64,000 nucleotides of DNA from Bacteroides ihuae (GTDB lineage: Bacteria; Bacteroidota; Bacteroidia; Bacteroidales; Bacteroidaceae): contig NZ_FNVX01000006.1 in assembly GCF_900104585.1 (NCBI RefSeq), positions 1,302,001-1,366,000 on the forward strand, written 5' to 3'. The position numbers and the translations under genes are program-made. Of the stretch, positions 57,177-64,000 are shown one piece after another. The number at the start of each line of letters is the position of its first letter. Within the stretch, counting starts at the first letter, position 1. The notes beneath the pieces were generated by a model. It worked only from the letters and a program-made list of their open reading frames with translations. It was not told the DNA's origin and did no database searches.

Positions 57177-57395
57177 ATGGCAAAGCAATCTGCAATAGAA
57201 CAAGATGGAATTATAGTTGAGGCATTGTCAAATGCAATGTTTCGTGTTGAATTGGAAAATGGGCATGAAATTACGGCTCATATATCTGGCAAAATGAGAA
57301 TGCATTATATTAAAATTTTGCCAGGAGATAAAGTTAGAGTAGAAATGTCTCCTTATGATTTGTCGAAAGGGAGAATTGTATTTAGATATAAATAA
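57177..57395 (+). CDS. infA: translation initiation factor IF-1
   Basis: IF-1 blocks the A site during initiation. The 72-residue OB-fold protein reads [20 protein letters not shown], then [20 protein letters not shown] and the basic end. It is intact although the adjacent map has decayed. AAAGGA lies 12 nt upstream. rpmJ follows after 5 bp. Confidence 0.98.
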   Translation: MAKQSAIEQDGIIVEALSNAMFRVELENGHEITAHISGKMRMHYIKILPGDKVRVEMSPYDLSKGRIVFRYK

Positions 57396-57400
57396 AAGAT

Positions 57401-57517
57401 ATGAAAGTTAGAGCATCATTAAAAAAACGTACGCCGGAATGTAAAATAGTAAGGCGTAATGGCTGTTTGTATGTTATCAACAAGAAAAATCCTAAGTATA
57501 AACAACGTCAAGGATAA
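57401..57517 (+). CDS. rpmJ: 50S ribosomal protein L36
   Basis: A 38-residue protein starting [20 protein letters not shown] and ending [12 protein letters not shown]. It has lost most of the CxxC...CxxxxH zinc ligands (only Cys14 of the set plus a Cys22 in NGCLYVI), as expected of the zinc-independent form. It lies between infA and rpsM as usual. Confidence 0.95.
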   Translation: MKVRASLKKRTPECKIVRRNGCLYVINKKNPKYKQRQG

Positions 57518-57550
57518 TTCGTTATTTTTAGAAGAAAAATAATTTAGTAT

Positions 57551-57931
57551 ATGGCTATAAGAATAGTTGGTGTAGATTTACCTCAGAACAAGAGAGGTGA
57601 GATAGCGTTGACCTATGTATATGGAATAGGGCGCAGTAGTTCAGCGAAAATCCTAGAAAAAGCTGGTGTTGATAGAGATCTTAAAGTTAAAGACTGGACA
57701 GATGATCAAGCTGCAATGATTCGTGAGATTATCGGAACAGGATTTAAAGTTGAGGGTGATCTTCGCTCTGAGGTTCAATTGAATATCAAACGATTGATGG
57801 ATATCGGTTGTTATCGTGGTGTACGTCATCGTATTGGTTTGCCTGTTAGAGGGCAGAGCACGAAGAATAATGCGCGTACTCGTAAGGGTCGGAAGAAAAC
57901 TGTTGCTAATAAGAAAAAAGCTACTAAATAA
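57551..57931 (+). CDS. rpsM: 30S ribosomal protein S13
   Basis: S13 forms intersubunit bridges and contacts tRNA. The 126-residue protein has [40 protein letters not shown] and the C-terminal [20 protein letters not shown] with a Lys-rich tail. First gene of the alpha group. Confidence 0.98.
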   Translation: MAIRIVGVDLPQNKRGEIALTYVYGIGRSSSAKILEKAGVDRDLKVKDWTDDQAAMIREIIGTGFKVEGDLRSEVQLNIKRLMDIGCYRGVRHRIGLPVRGQSTKNNARTRKGRKKTVANKKKATK

Positions 57932-57942
57932 TAATTGTTGAT

Positions 57943-58332
57943 ATGGCAAAAAAAACAGTCGCAGCGAAAAAGAGAAATGTTAAAGTAGATGCTAATGGCC
58001 AGTTACATGTGCATTCATCTTTCAACAATATTATTGTTTCTCTTGCAAATAATGAAGGACAGATAATCTCATGGTCATCTGCTGGTAAAATGGGTTTTAG
58101 AGGTTCTAAAAAGAACACTCCTTATGCAGCTCAAATGGCTGCACAAGATTGTGCGAAAATAGCGTTTGATCTTGGTCTTAGGAAAGTGAAAGCTTATGTC
58201 AAAGGTCCAGGTAATGGGCGCGAGTCTGCAATTAGAACCATCCATGGTGCAGGGATCGAAGTTACAGAAATTGTTGATGTAACACCACTACCTCACAATG
58301 GATGTCGCCCTCCTAAAAGACGTAGAGTTTAA
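57943..58332 (+). CDS. rpsK: 30S ribosomal protein S11
   Basis: S11 lies on the platform near the mRNA exit, close to S21. The 129-residue protein has [40 protein letters not shown] and the C-terminal [17 protein letters not shown] 111-bp foldable gap separates it from rpsD. Confidence 0.98.
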   Translation: MAKKTVAAKKRNVKVDANGQLHVHSSFNNIIVSLANNEGQIISWSSAGKMGFRGSKKNTPYAAQMAAQDCAKIAFDLGLRKVKAYVKGPGNGRESAIRTIHGAGIEVTEIVDVTPLPHNGCRPPKRRRV

Positions 58333-58352
58333 ACTTTATCTTTAAAATAATG

Positions 58353-58412
58353 CTTAATTTTGTTTTAGGATTGCATTAATTCTTCTCTGTAATCGTGGCT
58401 GCACAAATTAAG
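58353..58412 (+). promoter_or_regulatory. foldable rpsK-rpsD intergenic region
   Basis: Outer arms CTTAATTTTGT (58353-58363) and ACAAATTAAG (58403-58412) pair with one bulge. Inner arms GATTGCA (58369-58375) and TGTAATC (58388-58394) pair with one wobble. A TAATTTTG box at 58355-58362 is embedded in the outer arm, without a clear -33 element. It could be an RNA element controlling rpsD-rpoA-rplQ or a weak promoter. Confidence 0.45.
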
Positions 58413-58443
58413 TTTATGATTATAATAATTAAAAATAAAAAAA

Positions 58444-59049
58444 ATGGCTAGATATACTGGACCAAAATCGAGAATAGCCCGTAAATTTGGTGAAGGAATT
58501 TTTGGAGCTGACAAGGTTCTATCAAAGAAAAATTATCCTCCTGGGCAACATGGTAATTCCAGAAAAAAGAAAACGTCTGAGTATGGAATTCAACTTCGTG
58601 AGAAACAAAAGGCGAAATATACTTATGGCGTTTTAGAAAAGCAATTTCGGAATTTGTTTGAAAAAGCTGAATCGGCAAAAGGTATTACGGGTGAAATACT
58701 TCTTCAGTTACTTGAAGGTCGCTTAGATAATGTTGTTTTTCGTTTAGGTATAGCTCCAACTCGTTCCGCTGCGCGTCAGCTTGTAAGTCATAGACATATT
58801 ACAGTTGATGGGAAGGTTGTAAATATTCCTTCATATGCAGTGAAGCCAAGTCAAATTATAGGTGTTCGTGAGAGGTCTAAATCGTTGGAAATCATAGCTA
58901 ATTCCCTCGCTGGATTTAATCATAGCAAATACGCTTGGTTGGAGTGGGATACTACTTCAAAATTAGGTAAGCTATTACATGTACCTGATCGTGCAGACAT
59001 CCCAGAGAATATTAAAGAACAGTTGATTGTAGAGTTATATTCTAAATAA
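58444..59049 (+). CDS. rpsD: 30S ribosomal protein S4
   Basis: S4 nucleates the 16S 5' domain and autoregulates the alpha operon in other bacteria. The 201-residue protein has [20 protein letters not shown], the RNA-binding S4 domain [20 protein letters not shown] and [20 protein letters not shown]. It lacks N-terminal zinc cysteines. Confidence 0.98.
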   Translation: MARYTGPKSRIARKFGEGIFGADKVLSKKNYPPGQHGNSRKKKTSEYGIQLREKQKAKYTYGVLEKQFRNLFEKAESAKGITGEILLQLLEGRLDNVVFRLGIAPTRSAARQLVSHRHITVDGKVVNIPSYAVKPSQIIGVRERSKSLEIIANSLAGFNHSKYAWLEWDTTSKLGKLLHVPDRADIPENIKEQLIVELYSK

Positions 59050-59060
59050 TAATTAATTTC

Positions 59061-60053
59061 ATGGCGATATTAGCATTTCAAAAACCTGATAAAGTATTAA
59101 TGTTGGAAGCGGATCCTAAATTCGGGAAGTTCGAATTTCGTCCGTTGGAACCCGGTTTTGGTATTACTGTAGGTAATGCATTGCGCCGTATTCTTCTTTC
59201 CTCATTAGAAGGTTTTGCTATCACTACTATTAGAATAGAGGGTGTGGAGCACGAATTTTCTAGTGTGTCTGGAGTGAAAGAAGATGTTACTAACATTATC
59301 TTGAGTCTTAAACAGGTGAGGTTCAAGCAAGTTGTTGAAGAATTTGAGAGTGAAAAGGTTAGTATTACAGTTGAGAATTCAAGTGAATTTAAAGCAGGTG
59401 ACATAGGAAAGTATTTGACTGGATTTGAAGTGTTAAATCCTGAATTAGTTATTTGTCATTTAGATTCTAAAGCAACGATGCAGATTGATATTACAATTAA
59501 CAAAGGTCGTGGTTATATTCCTGCTGACGAGAATCGTGAGTACTGTACAGATGTTAATGTAATTCCGATTGATTCAATTTATACTCCTATACGTAATGTT
59601 AAATATTTAGTAGAAAATTTTCGTGTAGAGCAAAAGACTGACTATGAGAAACTACTGATTGAGATTACAACAGACGGCTCTATTCATCCAAAAGAGGCGT
59701 TGAAAGAAGCCGCAAAGATTCTTATTTATCACTTTATGCTATTTTCTGATGAAAAAATAACCTTAGAAAATACAGATGTTGATGGTAATGAAGAATTCGA
59801 TGAGGAAGTTTTACATATGCGCCAATTATTGAAGACCAAACTGATTGATATGGATTTATCTGTTCGTGCTCTCAATTGTTTGAAAGCTGCTGATGTAGAG
59901 ACGCTTGGAGATTTAGTTCAGTTTAATAAAACTGACTTGTTAAAGTTTAGAAATTTTGGAAAGAAATCGCTTACTGAGCTTGATGATTTGCTAGAAAGTC
60001 TGAATCTTTCATTTGGAACAGATATCTCAAAATACAAATTAGAAAAAGAATAA
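59061..60053 (+). CDS. rpoA: RNA polymerase subunit alpha
   Basis: Alpha dimerises to start polymerase assembly and contacts activators. The 330-residue protein has the N-terminal domain ([40 protein letters not shown]), a linker and a C-terminal domain ([38 protein letters not shown]). Standard length, 11 bp after rpsD. Confidence 0.98.
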   Translation: MAILAFQKPDKVLMLEADPKFGKFEFRPLEPGFGITVGNALRRILLSSLEGFAITTIRIEGVEHEFSSVSGVKEDVTNIILSLKQVRFKQVVEEFESEKVSITVENSSEFKAGDIGKYLTGFEVLNPELVICHLDSKATMQIDITINKGRGYIPADENREYCTDVNVIPIDSIYTPIRNVKYLVENFRVEQKTDYEKLLIEITTDGSIHPKEALKEAAKILIYHFMLFSDEKITLENTDVDGNEEFDEEVLHMRQLLKTKLIDMDLSVRALNCLKAADVETLGDLVQFNKTDLLKFRNFGKKSLTELDDLLESLNLSFGTDISKYKLEKE

Positions 60054-60059
60054 TAAAAA

Positions 60060-60548
60060 ATGAGGCACAATAAAAAATTTAATCATTTGGGTCGTACTGC
60101 TTCTCATAGATCTGCTATGTTATCCAATATGGCATGTTCTTTGATTAAGCACAAAAGAATCACTACGACTGTTGCCAAAGCCAAAGCTTTGAAAATGTTT
60201 GTTGAACCTTTAATTACTAAGTCTAAGGATGATACGACTAATTCACGTCGTGTTGTTTTTAGTAATTTGCAAGATAAATTAGCTGTTACTGAGTTATTTA
60301 AAGAAATATCAGTGAAGATTGCAGATCGTCCAGGAGGGTATACGCGTATTATTAAAATTGGCAATCGTCTAGGTGATAACGCAGAAATGTGTTTTATTGA
60401 ATTAGTTGATTATGATGATAATATGGCTAAAGAAAAAGTAACAAAGAAATCTATTCGTACTCGTCGTTCAAAGAAAGTGACTGATGAGGCAGTACTTGAA
60501 ATAGAAACTACTCAAACAGTTGAAGAGAGTAAGACGGACGTAGATTGA
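60060..60548 (+). CDS. rplQ: 50S ribosomal protein L17
   Basis: L17 sits near the tunnel exit. The 162-residue protein has the conserved [20 protein letters not shown] and [20 protein letters not shown], and [21 protein letters not shown] 35-residue Lys/Thr/Glu-rich tail goes beyond the E. coli length and is common in Bacteroidota. It ends the 18-kb ribosomal cluster, with a strong terminator 75 bp downstream. Confidence 0.97.
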   Translation: MRHNKKFNHLGRTASHRSAMLSNMACSLIKHKRITTTVAKAKALKMFVEPLITKSKDDTTNSRRVVFSNLQDKLAVTELFKEISVKIADRPGGYTRIIKIGNRLGDNAEMCFIELVDYDDNMAKEKVTKKSIRTRRSKKVTDEAVLEIETTQTVEESKTDVD

Positions 60549-60623
60549 TTAGTGGCTTGAGTGAGGCTTTTAAGCTTTCTTATCTCCTAATCTAAATGTT
60601 CTCTCAGGATATTTGCTGTTATT

Positions 60624-60678
60624 CAAATAAGCAAGAGATTGTGTCAAAAGTAGGGCACTCTCTTGCTTATTTGTTTTC
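60624..60678 (+). terminator. terminator of the ribosomal protein cluster
   Basis: A perfect 15-bp stem CAAATAAGCAAGAGA/TCTCTTGCTTATTTG (60624-60638 with 60659-60673), a 20-nt loop and TTTTC after it. Confidence 0.85.
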
Positions 60679-60940
60679 TATACTTATGGCACATGTGATA
60701 TGATTTAATTTTGTACGCGTTTATATTCGGCTCTTAAAGGGTCACTTTATCTTCTTGAGGATTTAACATTTGATTAAAAAGCTTATTTTTGTCAGATGAA
60801 ATCAAATCTCCTCCTTAACTCACTCGAAGTTTTATTTTTATATCTTCCCTCAGACTGCCAGGATTCTTTTGATGTCACGGCCTACAGCAGCACGGACACC
60901 AATAGATGTTTTTTATGTTGGAGAACATAAAAGAAGACTC
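60679..60940. other. non-coding stretch between the ribosomal cluster and pflB
   Basis: About 260 bp without a convincing gene. It holds two isolated -7-like boxes (60706-60713 and 60784-60791) without good -33 partners. A locally GC-richer patch at 60850-60900 reads on the minus strand as a short open piece, IGVRAAVGRDIKRILAV, closed by a stop and with a stop five codons upstream. It may be a fragment or a dispersed non-coding repeat. Confidence 0.4.
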
Positions 60941-60947
60941 TTTTTTG

Positions 60948-60977
60948 TTGATTATTCGCAAAAAGGTAGTAATTTTG
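60948..60977 (+). promoter_or_regulatory. pflB promoter
   Basis: TTG (60948-60950), a 19-bp spacer and TAATTTTG (60970-60977), leaving a leader of about 33 nt before the pflB ATG at 61017. Confidence 0.75.
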
Positions 60978-61016
60978 CGCTCTCAAATTGATAACCAACC
61001 CCTAACTAATAACATT

Positions 61017-63245
61017 ATGGAATTAATAAAACTCTTTAAAGAAGGAGACTGGAGTAAAGAAATCAACGTCAGAGACTTCGTTAGTAATAATATTACGCCG
61101 TATGATGGTGACGCTTCTTTTCTACAAGGACCTACTGAAAGAACGATGCACGTATGGGATGTTTGCCTTAAAGCTATTGAAGAAGAAAGAGCTAATAACG
61201 GTCTTCGTTCGCTTGATAATAAGACTGTATCCACAATTACTTCTCATAAAGCAGGCTATATTGATAAAGAAAATGAATTAATTGTTGGTTTACAAACTGA
61301 CGAATTGTTAAAGCGTGCTATTAAACCATTTGGTGGTATCAATGTCGTTGCTCGAGCATGTCATGAAAATGGTGTTGAGGTAGATGAAAAAGTAAAAGAA
61401 ATCTTTACTCATTATCGCAAAACACATAATGATGGTGTGTTTGATGTTTATACAGACGAAATTCGCTTATTTCGTTCACTTGGTTTTCTTACTGGACTAC
61501 CCGATAATTATGCACGTGGGCGCGTAATCGGTGACTATCGTCGATTAGCACTTTATGGAATTGATCGTTTGATTCTGGCTAAACAAGAGGATTTACGTAA
61601 TCTTTTGGGGCCGATGACGGAACAACGCATTCGCTTGCGCGAAGAAGTGGCCGAACAGATTAAGGCACTCAAGGATATGAAGGTAATGGGTGAATATTAC
61701 GGACTGGATCTTAGTCGCCCTGCTCTTTCAGCCCAAGAAGCTGTACAGTGGGTATATATGGCTTATCTGGCAGCTGTAAAAGAACAAGATGGGGCTGCAA
61801 TGTCTTTGGGAAATGTTTCTTCGTTTCTAGATATTTATCTAGAATATGAATTGAGTAAAGGTCTTATTGATGAATCTTTTGCTCAAGAGCTTATTGATCA
61901 ATTTGTTATTAAGCTACGTGTGGTGCGCCATTTGCGTATGCAATCTTACAACGATATATTTGCTGGTGATCCAACTTGGGTAACTGAAGCTATCGGTGGG
62001 CAATTCAATGACGGACGCCATAAGGTAACAAAAACTTCATTCCGATTTTTGCAAACGTTATATAATTTAGGAGCTTCTCCAGAACCAAACATAACTGTGC
62101 TTTGGTCACCTGCTTTACCCGAAGGCTTTAAAGTTTTCTGTGCAAAAGTGTCTATTGATACTTCCTCTATTCAATATGAGAATGATGATTTAATGCGTTC
62201 TGTACGCCATTCTGATGACTATGGAATTGCTTGTTGTGTTTCTTTCCAAGATATAGGTCGGCAGATTCAGTTCTTTGGTGCACGCGCCAATTTGGCTAAG
62301 GCATTGTTACTTGCTATTAACGGTGGACGTTGTGAAAAAACAGGCACAGTAATGGTGAAAGGCATTCCGGTGTTAACAAGTGATACGCTGAATTATGATG
62401 AAGTGATGGCAAATTATAAAGTCGTATTGAAAGAGATTGCCCGCGTTTATAATGATGCGATGAATATCATTCATTATATGCATGATAAGTATTATTATGA
62501 AAAGGCACAAATGGCTTTTATAGATACAAACCCACGCATCAATTTGGCTTATGGAGCAGCGGGTCTCTCAATTGCGGCAGATTCATTGTCTGCTATTAAA
62601 TTTGCAAAAGTGACTGCACATCGTAACGATATAGGATTGACTACTTCATTTGATATTAATGGCGAATTTCCCTGCTATGGTAATGATGATGATCGCGTAG
62701 ATGAATTGGCAGTTGGCTTGACGCATTTATTTAGTGAAGAGCTTAGTAAATTACCAATTTATAAAAATGCTCGTCCTACATTATCTATATTGACTATTAC
62801 ATCGAATGTAATGTATGGCTCAAAAACTGGGGCCACACCAGATGGTCGTCTGAAAGGAGTTCCTTTTGCTCCGGGTGCTAATCCCATGCACGGGCGCGAT
62901 TCTAAAGGCGCAATTGCTTCGTTGACTTCGGTAGCAAAGATAAAGTACGAAGATGCACAAGATGGTGTAAGTAATACCTTCTCTATTGTTCCAAAATCGC
63001 TTGGTGTGACTGAAGAAGACCGTATAGATAATCTTGTAGGAATGATGGACGGATATTTTAGCAAAGGCGCCCACCATTTGAATGTGAACGTGCTGAACCG
63101 CGAGATGTTAGAAGATGCAATGGAGCATCCAGAGAATTATCCACAACTTACAATTCGTGTTTCAGGTTATGCTGTTCATTTTGTAAGTTTGAGTCGTGAG
63201 CATCAGTTGGAGGTTATTTCCCGTAGCTTCCATAATAAAATGTAA
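61017..63245 (+). CDS. pflB: formate C-acetyltransferase (pyruvate formate-lyase)
   Basis: Converts pyruvate and CoA to acetyl-CoA and formate under anaerobic conditions through a glycyl radical. The start [20 protein letters not shown] gives 742 residues; an ATG 37 codons upstream precedes the promoter box. The catalytic pair Cys406-Cys407 is in [10 protein letters not shown], and the glycyl radical site is RVSGYAV with Gly717. The C terminus [14 protein letters not shown] is typical. The activase gene pflA begins one base after the stop. Confidence 0.97.
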   Translation: MELIKLFKEGDWSKEINVRDFVSNNITPYDGDASFLQGPTERTMHVWDVCLKAIEEERANNGLRSLDNKTVSTITSHKAGYIDKENELIVGLQTDELLKRAIKPFGGINVVARACHENGVEVDEKVKEIFTHYRKTHNDGVFDVYTDEIRLFRSLGFLTGLPDNYARGRVIGDYRRLALYGIDRLILAKQEDLRNLLGPMTEQRIRLREEVAEQIKALKDMKVMGEYYGLDLSRPALSAQEAVQWVYMAYLAAVKEQDGAAMSLGNVSSFLDIYLEYELSKGLIDESFAQELIDQFVIKLRVVRHLRMQSYNDIFAGDPTWVTEAIGGQFNDGRHKVTKTSFRFLQTLYNLGASPEPNITVLWSPALPEGFKVFCAKVSIDTSSIQYENDDLMRSVRHSDDYGIACCVSFQDIGRQIQFFGARANLAKALLLAINGGRCEKTGTVMVKGIPVLTSDTLNYDEVMANYKVVLKEIARVYNDAMNIIHYMHDKYYYEKAQMAFIDTNPRINLAYGAAGLSIAADSLSAIKFAKVTAHRNDIGLTTSFDINGEFPCYGNDDDRVDELAVGLTHLFSEELSKLPIYKNARPTLSILTITSNVMYGSKTGATPDGRLKGVPFAPGANPMHGRDSKGAIASLTSVAKIKYEDAQDGVSNTFSIVPKSLGVTEEDRIDNLVGMMDGYFSKGAHHLNVNVLNREMLEDAMEHPENYPQLTIRVSGYAVHFVSLSREHQLEVISRSFHNKM

Positions 63246-63246
63246 G

Positions 63247-63975
63247 ATGGTGATAAAAGTTCATTCATATGAATCAATGGGAACATTCGACGGGCCGGGT
63301 CTTCGGCTCGTCGTTTTCCTTCAAGGTTGCAACTTCTGTTGCTTGTATTGTGCTAATCCGGATACAATTTCAGTTGGTGGAGGAATAGTCACTGAGCCTG
63401 AAGAAATTGTGCGTATGGCTCTTAGTCAGAAACCCTTTTTCGGAAAAAAGGGAGGAATTACTTTCTCCGGTGGAGAACCGACATTGCAAGCTAAAGCACT
63501 CATCCCAATTTTTCGTAAGCTTAAGGAAGAAGGCATTCACACTTGTCTGGATAGTAATGGTAGTATCTGGAACGAAGATGTTGAGGAATTGTTTGGATTG
63601 ACAGATTTGGTATTGCTTGATGTGAAACAATTTAATGCAATACGTCACCGATCACTGACAGGACACAGCAATGAACAAACGTTATGCTTAACATCTTGGT
63701 TGGAAAAGCAACGCAAACCTTTTTGGTTGCGTTATGTTTTGGTACCAGGCTACAGTGATTTTGAAGAAGACATTATTAGCTTAGGCGAAGCTCTGGGAGG
63801 CAATCAAATGATTCAACGGGTTGAAATATTACCTTACCATACGCTTGGTGTGCATAAGTATGAAGCTATGAAACAAGAGTATCTCCTGCAGGAAGTAAAA
63901 GAAAATACACTTGACCAAATCGAGCATGCAGCCAATTTATTCAAGCGCTATTTTCCAACTGTATATGTCAATTAA
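63247..63975 (+). CDS. pflA: pyruvate formate-lyase activating enzyme
   Basis: A radical SAM enzyme that generates the glycyl radical on PflB. The start MVIKVHSYESMGTFDGPGLR gives 242 residues; a longer frame opening inside pflB is rejected. The 4Fe-4S motif Cx3Cx2C is Cys28, Cys32 and Cys35 in QGCNFCCLYC, with an extra Cys31. Further motifs are GGITFSGGEPTLQ and LLDVKQFN, with the C-terminal VEILPYHTLGVHKY. It is the last gene before the window end. Confidence 0.96.
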   Translation: MVIKVHSYESMGTFDGPGLRLVVFLQGCNFCCLYCANPDTISVGGGIVTEPEEIVRMALSQKPFFGKKGGITFSGGEPTLQAKALIPIFRKLKEEGIHTCLDSNGSIWNEDVEELFGLTDLVLLDVKQFNAIRHRSLTGHSNEQTLCLTSWLEKQRKPFWLRYVLVPGYSDFEEDIISLGEALGGNQMIQRVEILPYHTLGVHKYEAMKQEYLLQEVKENTLDQIEHAANLFKRYFPTVYVN

Positions 63976-64000
63976 CAATTCTTCTTCACTAATAAGTAAA

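Overview
The window is a chromosomal segment from a member of the Bacteroidota, most likely Bacteroides or a close relative. Three things support this. Start sites are repeatedly preceded by the Bacteroides promoter signature (a TTG/TTTG -33 element, about 19-21 bp, then TAnnTTTG at -7), and clear Shine-Dalgarno sequences are rare. The gene order is characteristic: tRNA-Thr/Tyr/Gly/Thr-tuf-tRNA-Trp-secE-nusG-rplKAJL-rpoBC, then rpsL-rpsG-fusA-S10-spc-alpha as one continuous run. Family markers such as DUF3467, DUF2795, lipoproteins with an LxxC-type lipobox and an S21/XerC/HPF group also fit. There is no rRNA operon, CRISPR array, intact insertion sequence or prophage.

Layout. 1-4.6 kb: sufE (cut by the window edge), an M28/glutaminyl-cyclase-like lipoprotein, an LD-carboxypeptidase, and a ptb-buk pair. 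4.7-10.7 kb: pnp, a lipoprotein with a cysteine-free thioredoxin-like domain, greA (with an apparent terminator in its leader), a HIT protein and manC. 10.7-13.6 kb: tRNA-Leu, a decayed TonB-dependent receptor fragment, an ArsR repressor with a palindrome inside its own promoter, a Bacteroidetes-specific protein, cob(I)alamin adenosyltransferase and a DUF2795 protein. 13.6-16 kb: a four-unit repeat with an exact 23-bp period, followed by a LiaF-like / membrane LytTR / bare AraC-HTH cassette. 16-27 kb: an outer-membrane barrel, priA, a low-molecular-weight phosphatase, a 7TM-HD phosphodiesterase-like protein, gltX, kdtA, a gamma carbonic anhydrase-like protein and an aminopeptidase P. 27.5-29 kb: rpsU, xerC, hpf. 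29-42 kb: the tRNA-tuf-rpl-rpo superoperon. 42-60.5 kb: a small DUF3467 gene, then the str-S10-spc-alpha ribosomal protein cluster. 61-64 kb: pflB and pflA.

Most of the window is core information processing: translation, transcription, protein export and replication restart. Fermentation genes lie at both ends (ptb-buk, pflBA), and cobalamin adenosylation lies between, which fits an anaerobic saccharolytic or proteolytic gut-type bacterium.

The strongest unexpected observation is between secY and infA. The methionine aminopeptidase gene (map) normally found there is a pseudogene, with several stops, frameshifts and an internal deletion. The flanking genes look intact, so this cell must obtain Map from another locus. 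Other points worth following up are the 23-bp iteron array, a terminator in the greA leader, a 19-bp stem between fusA and rpsJ, a foldable rpsK-rpsD intergenic region and a possible small RNA next to pnp. I could run no similarity search, folding or statistics. Family names come from recognising motifs in the translations.
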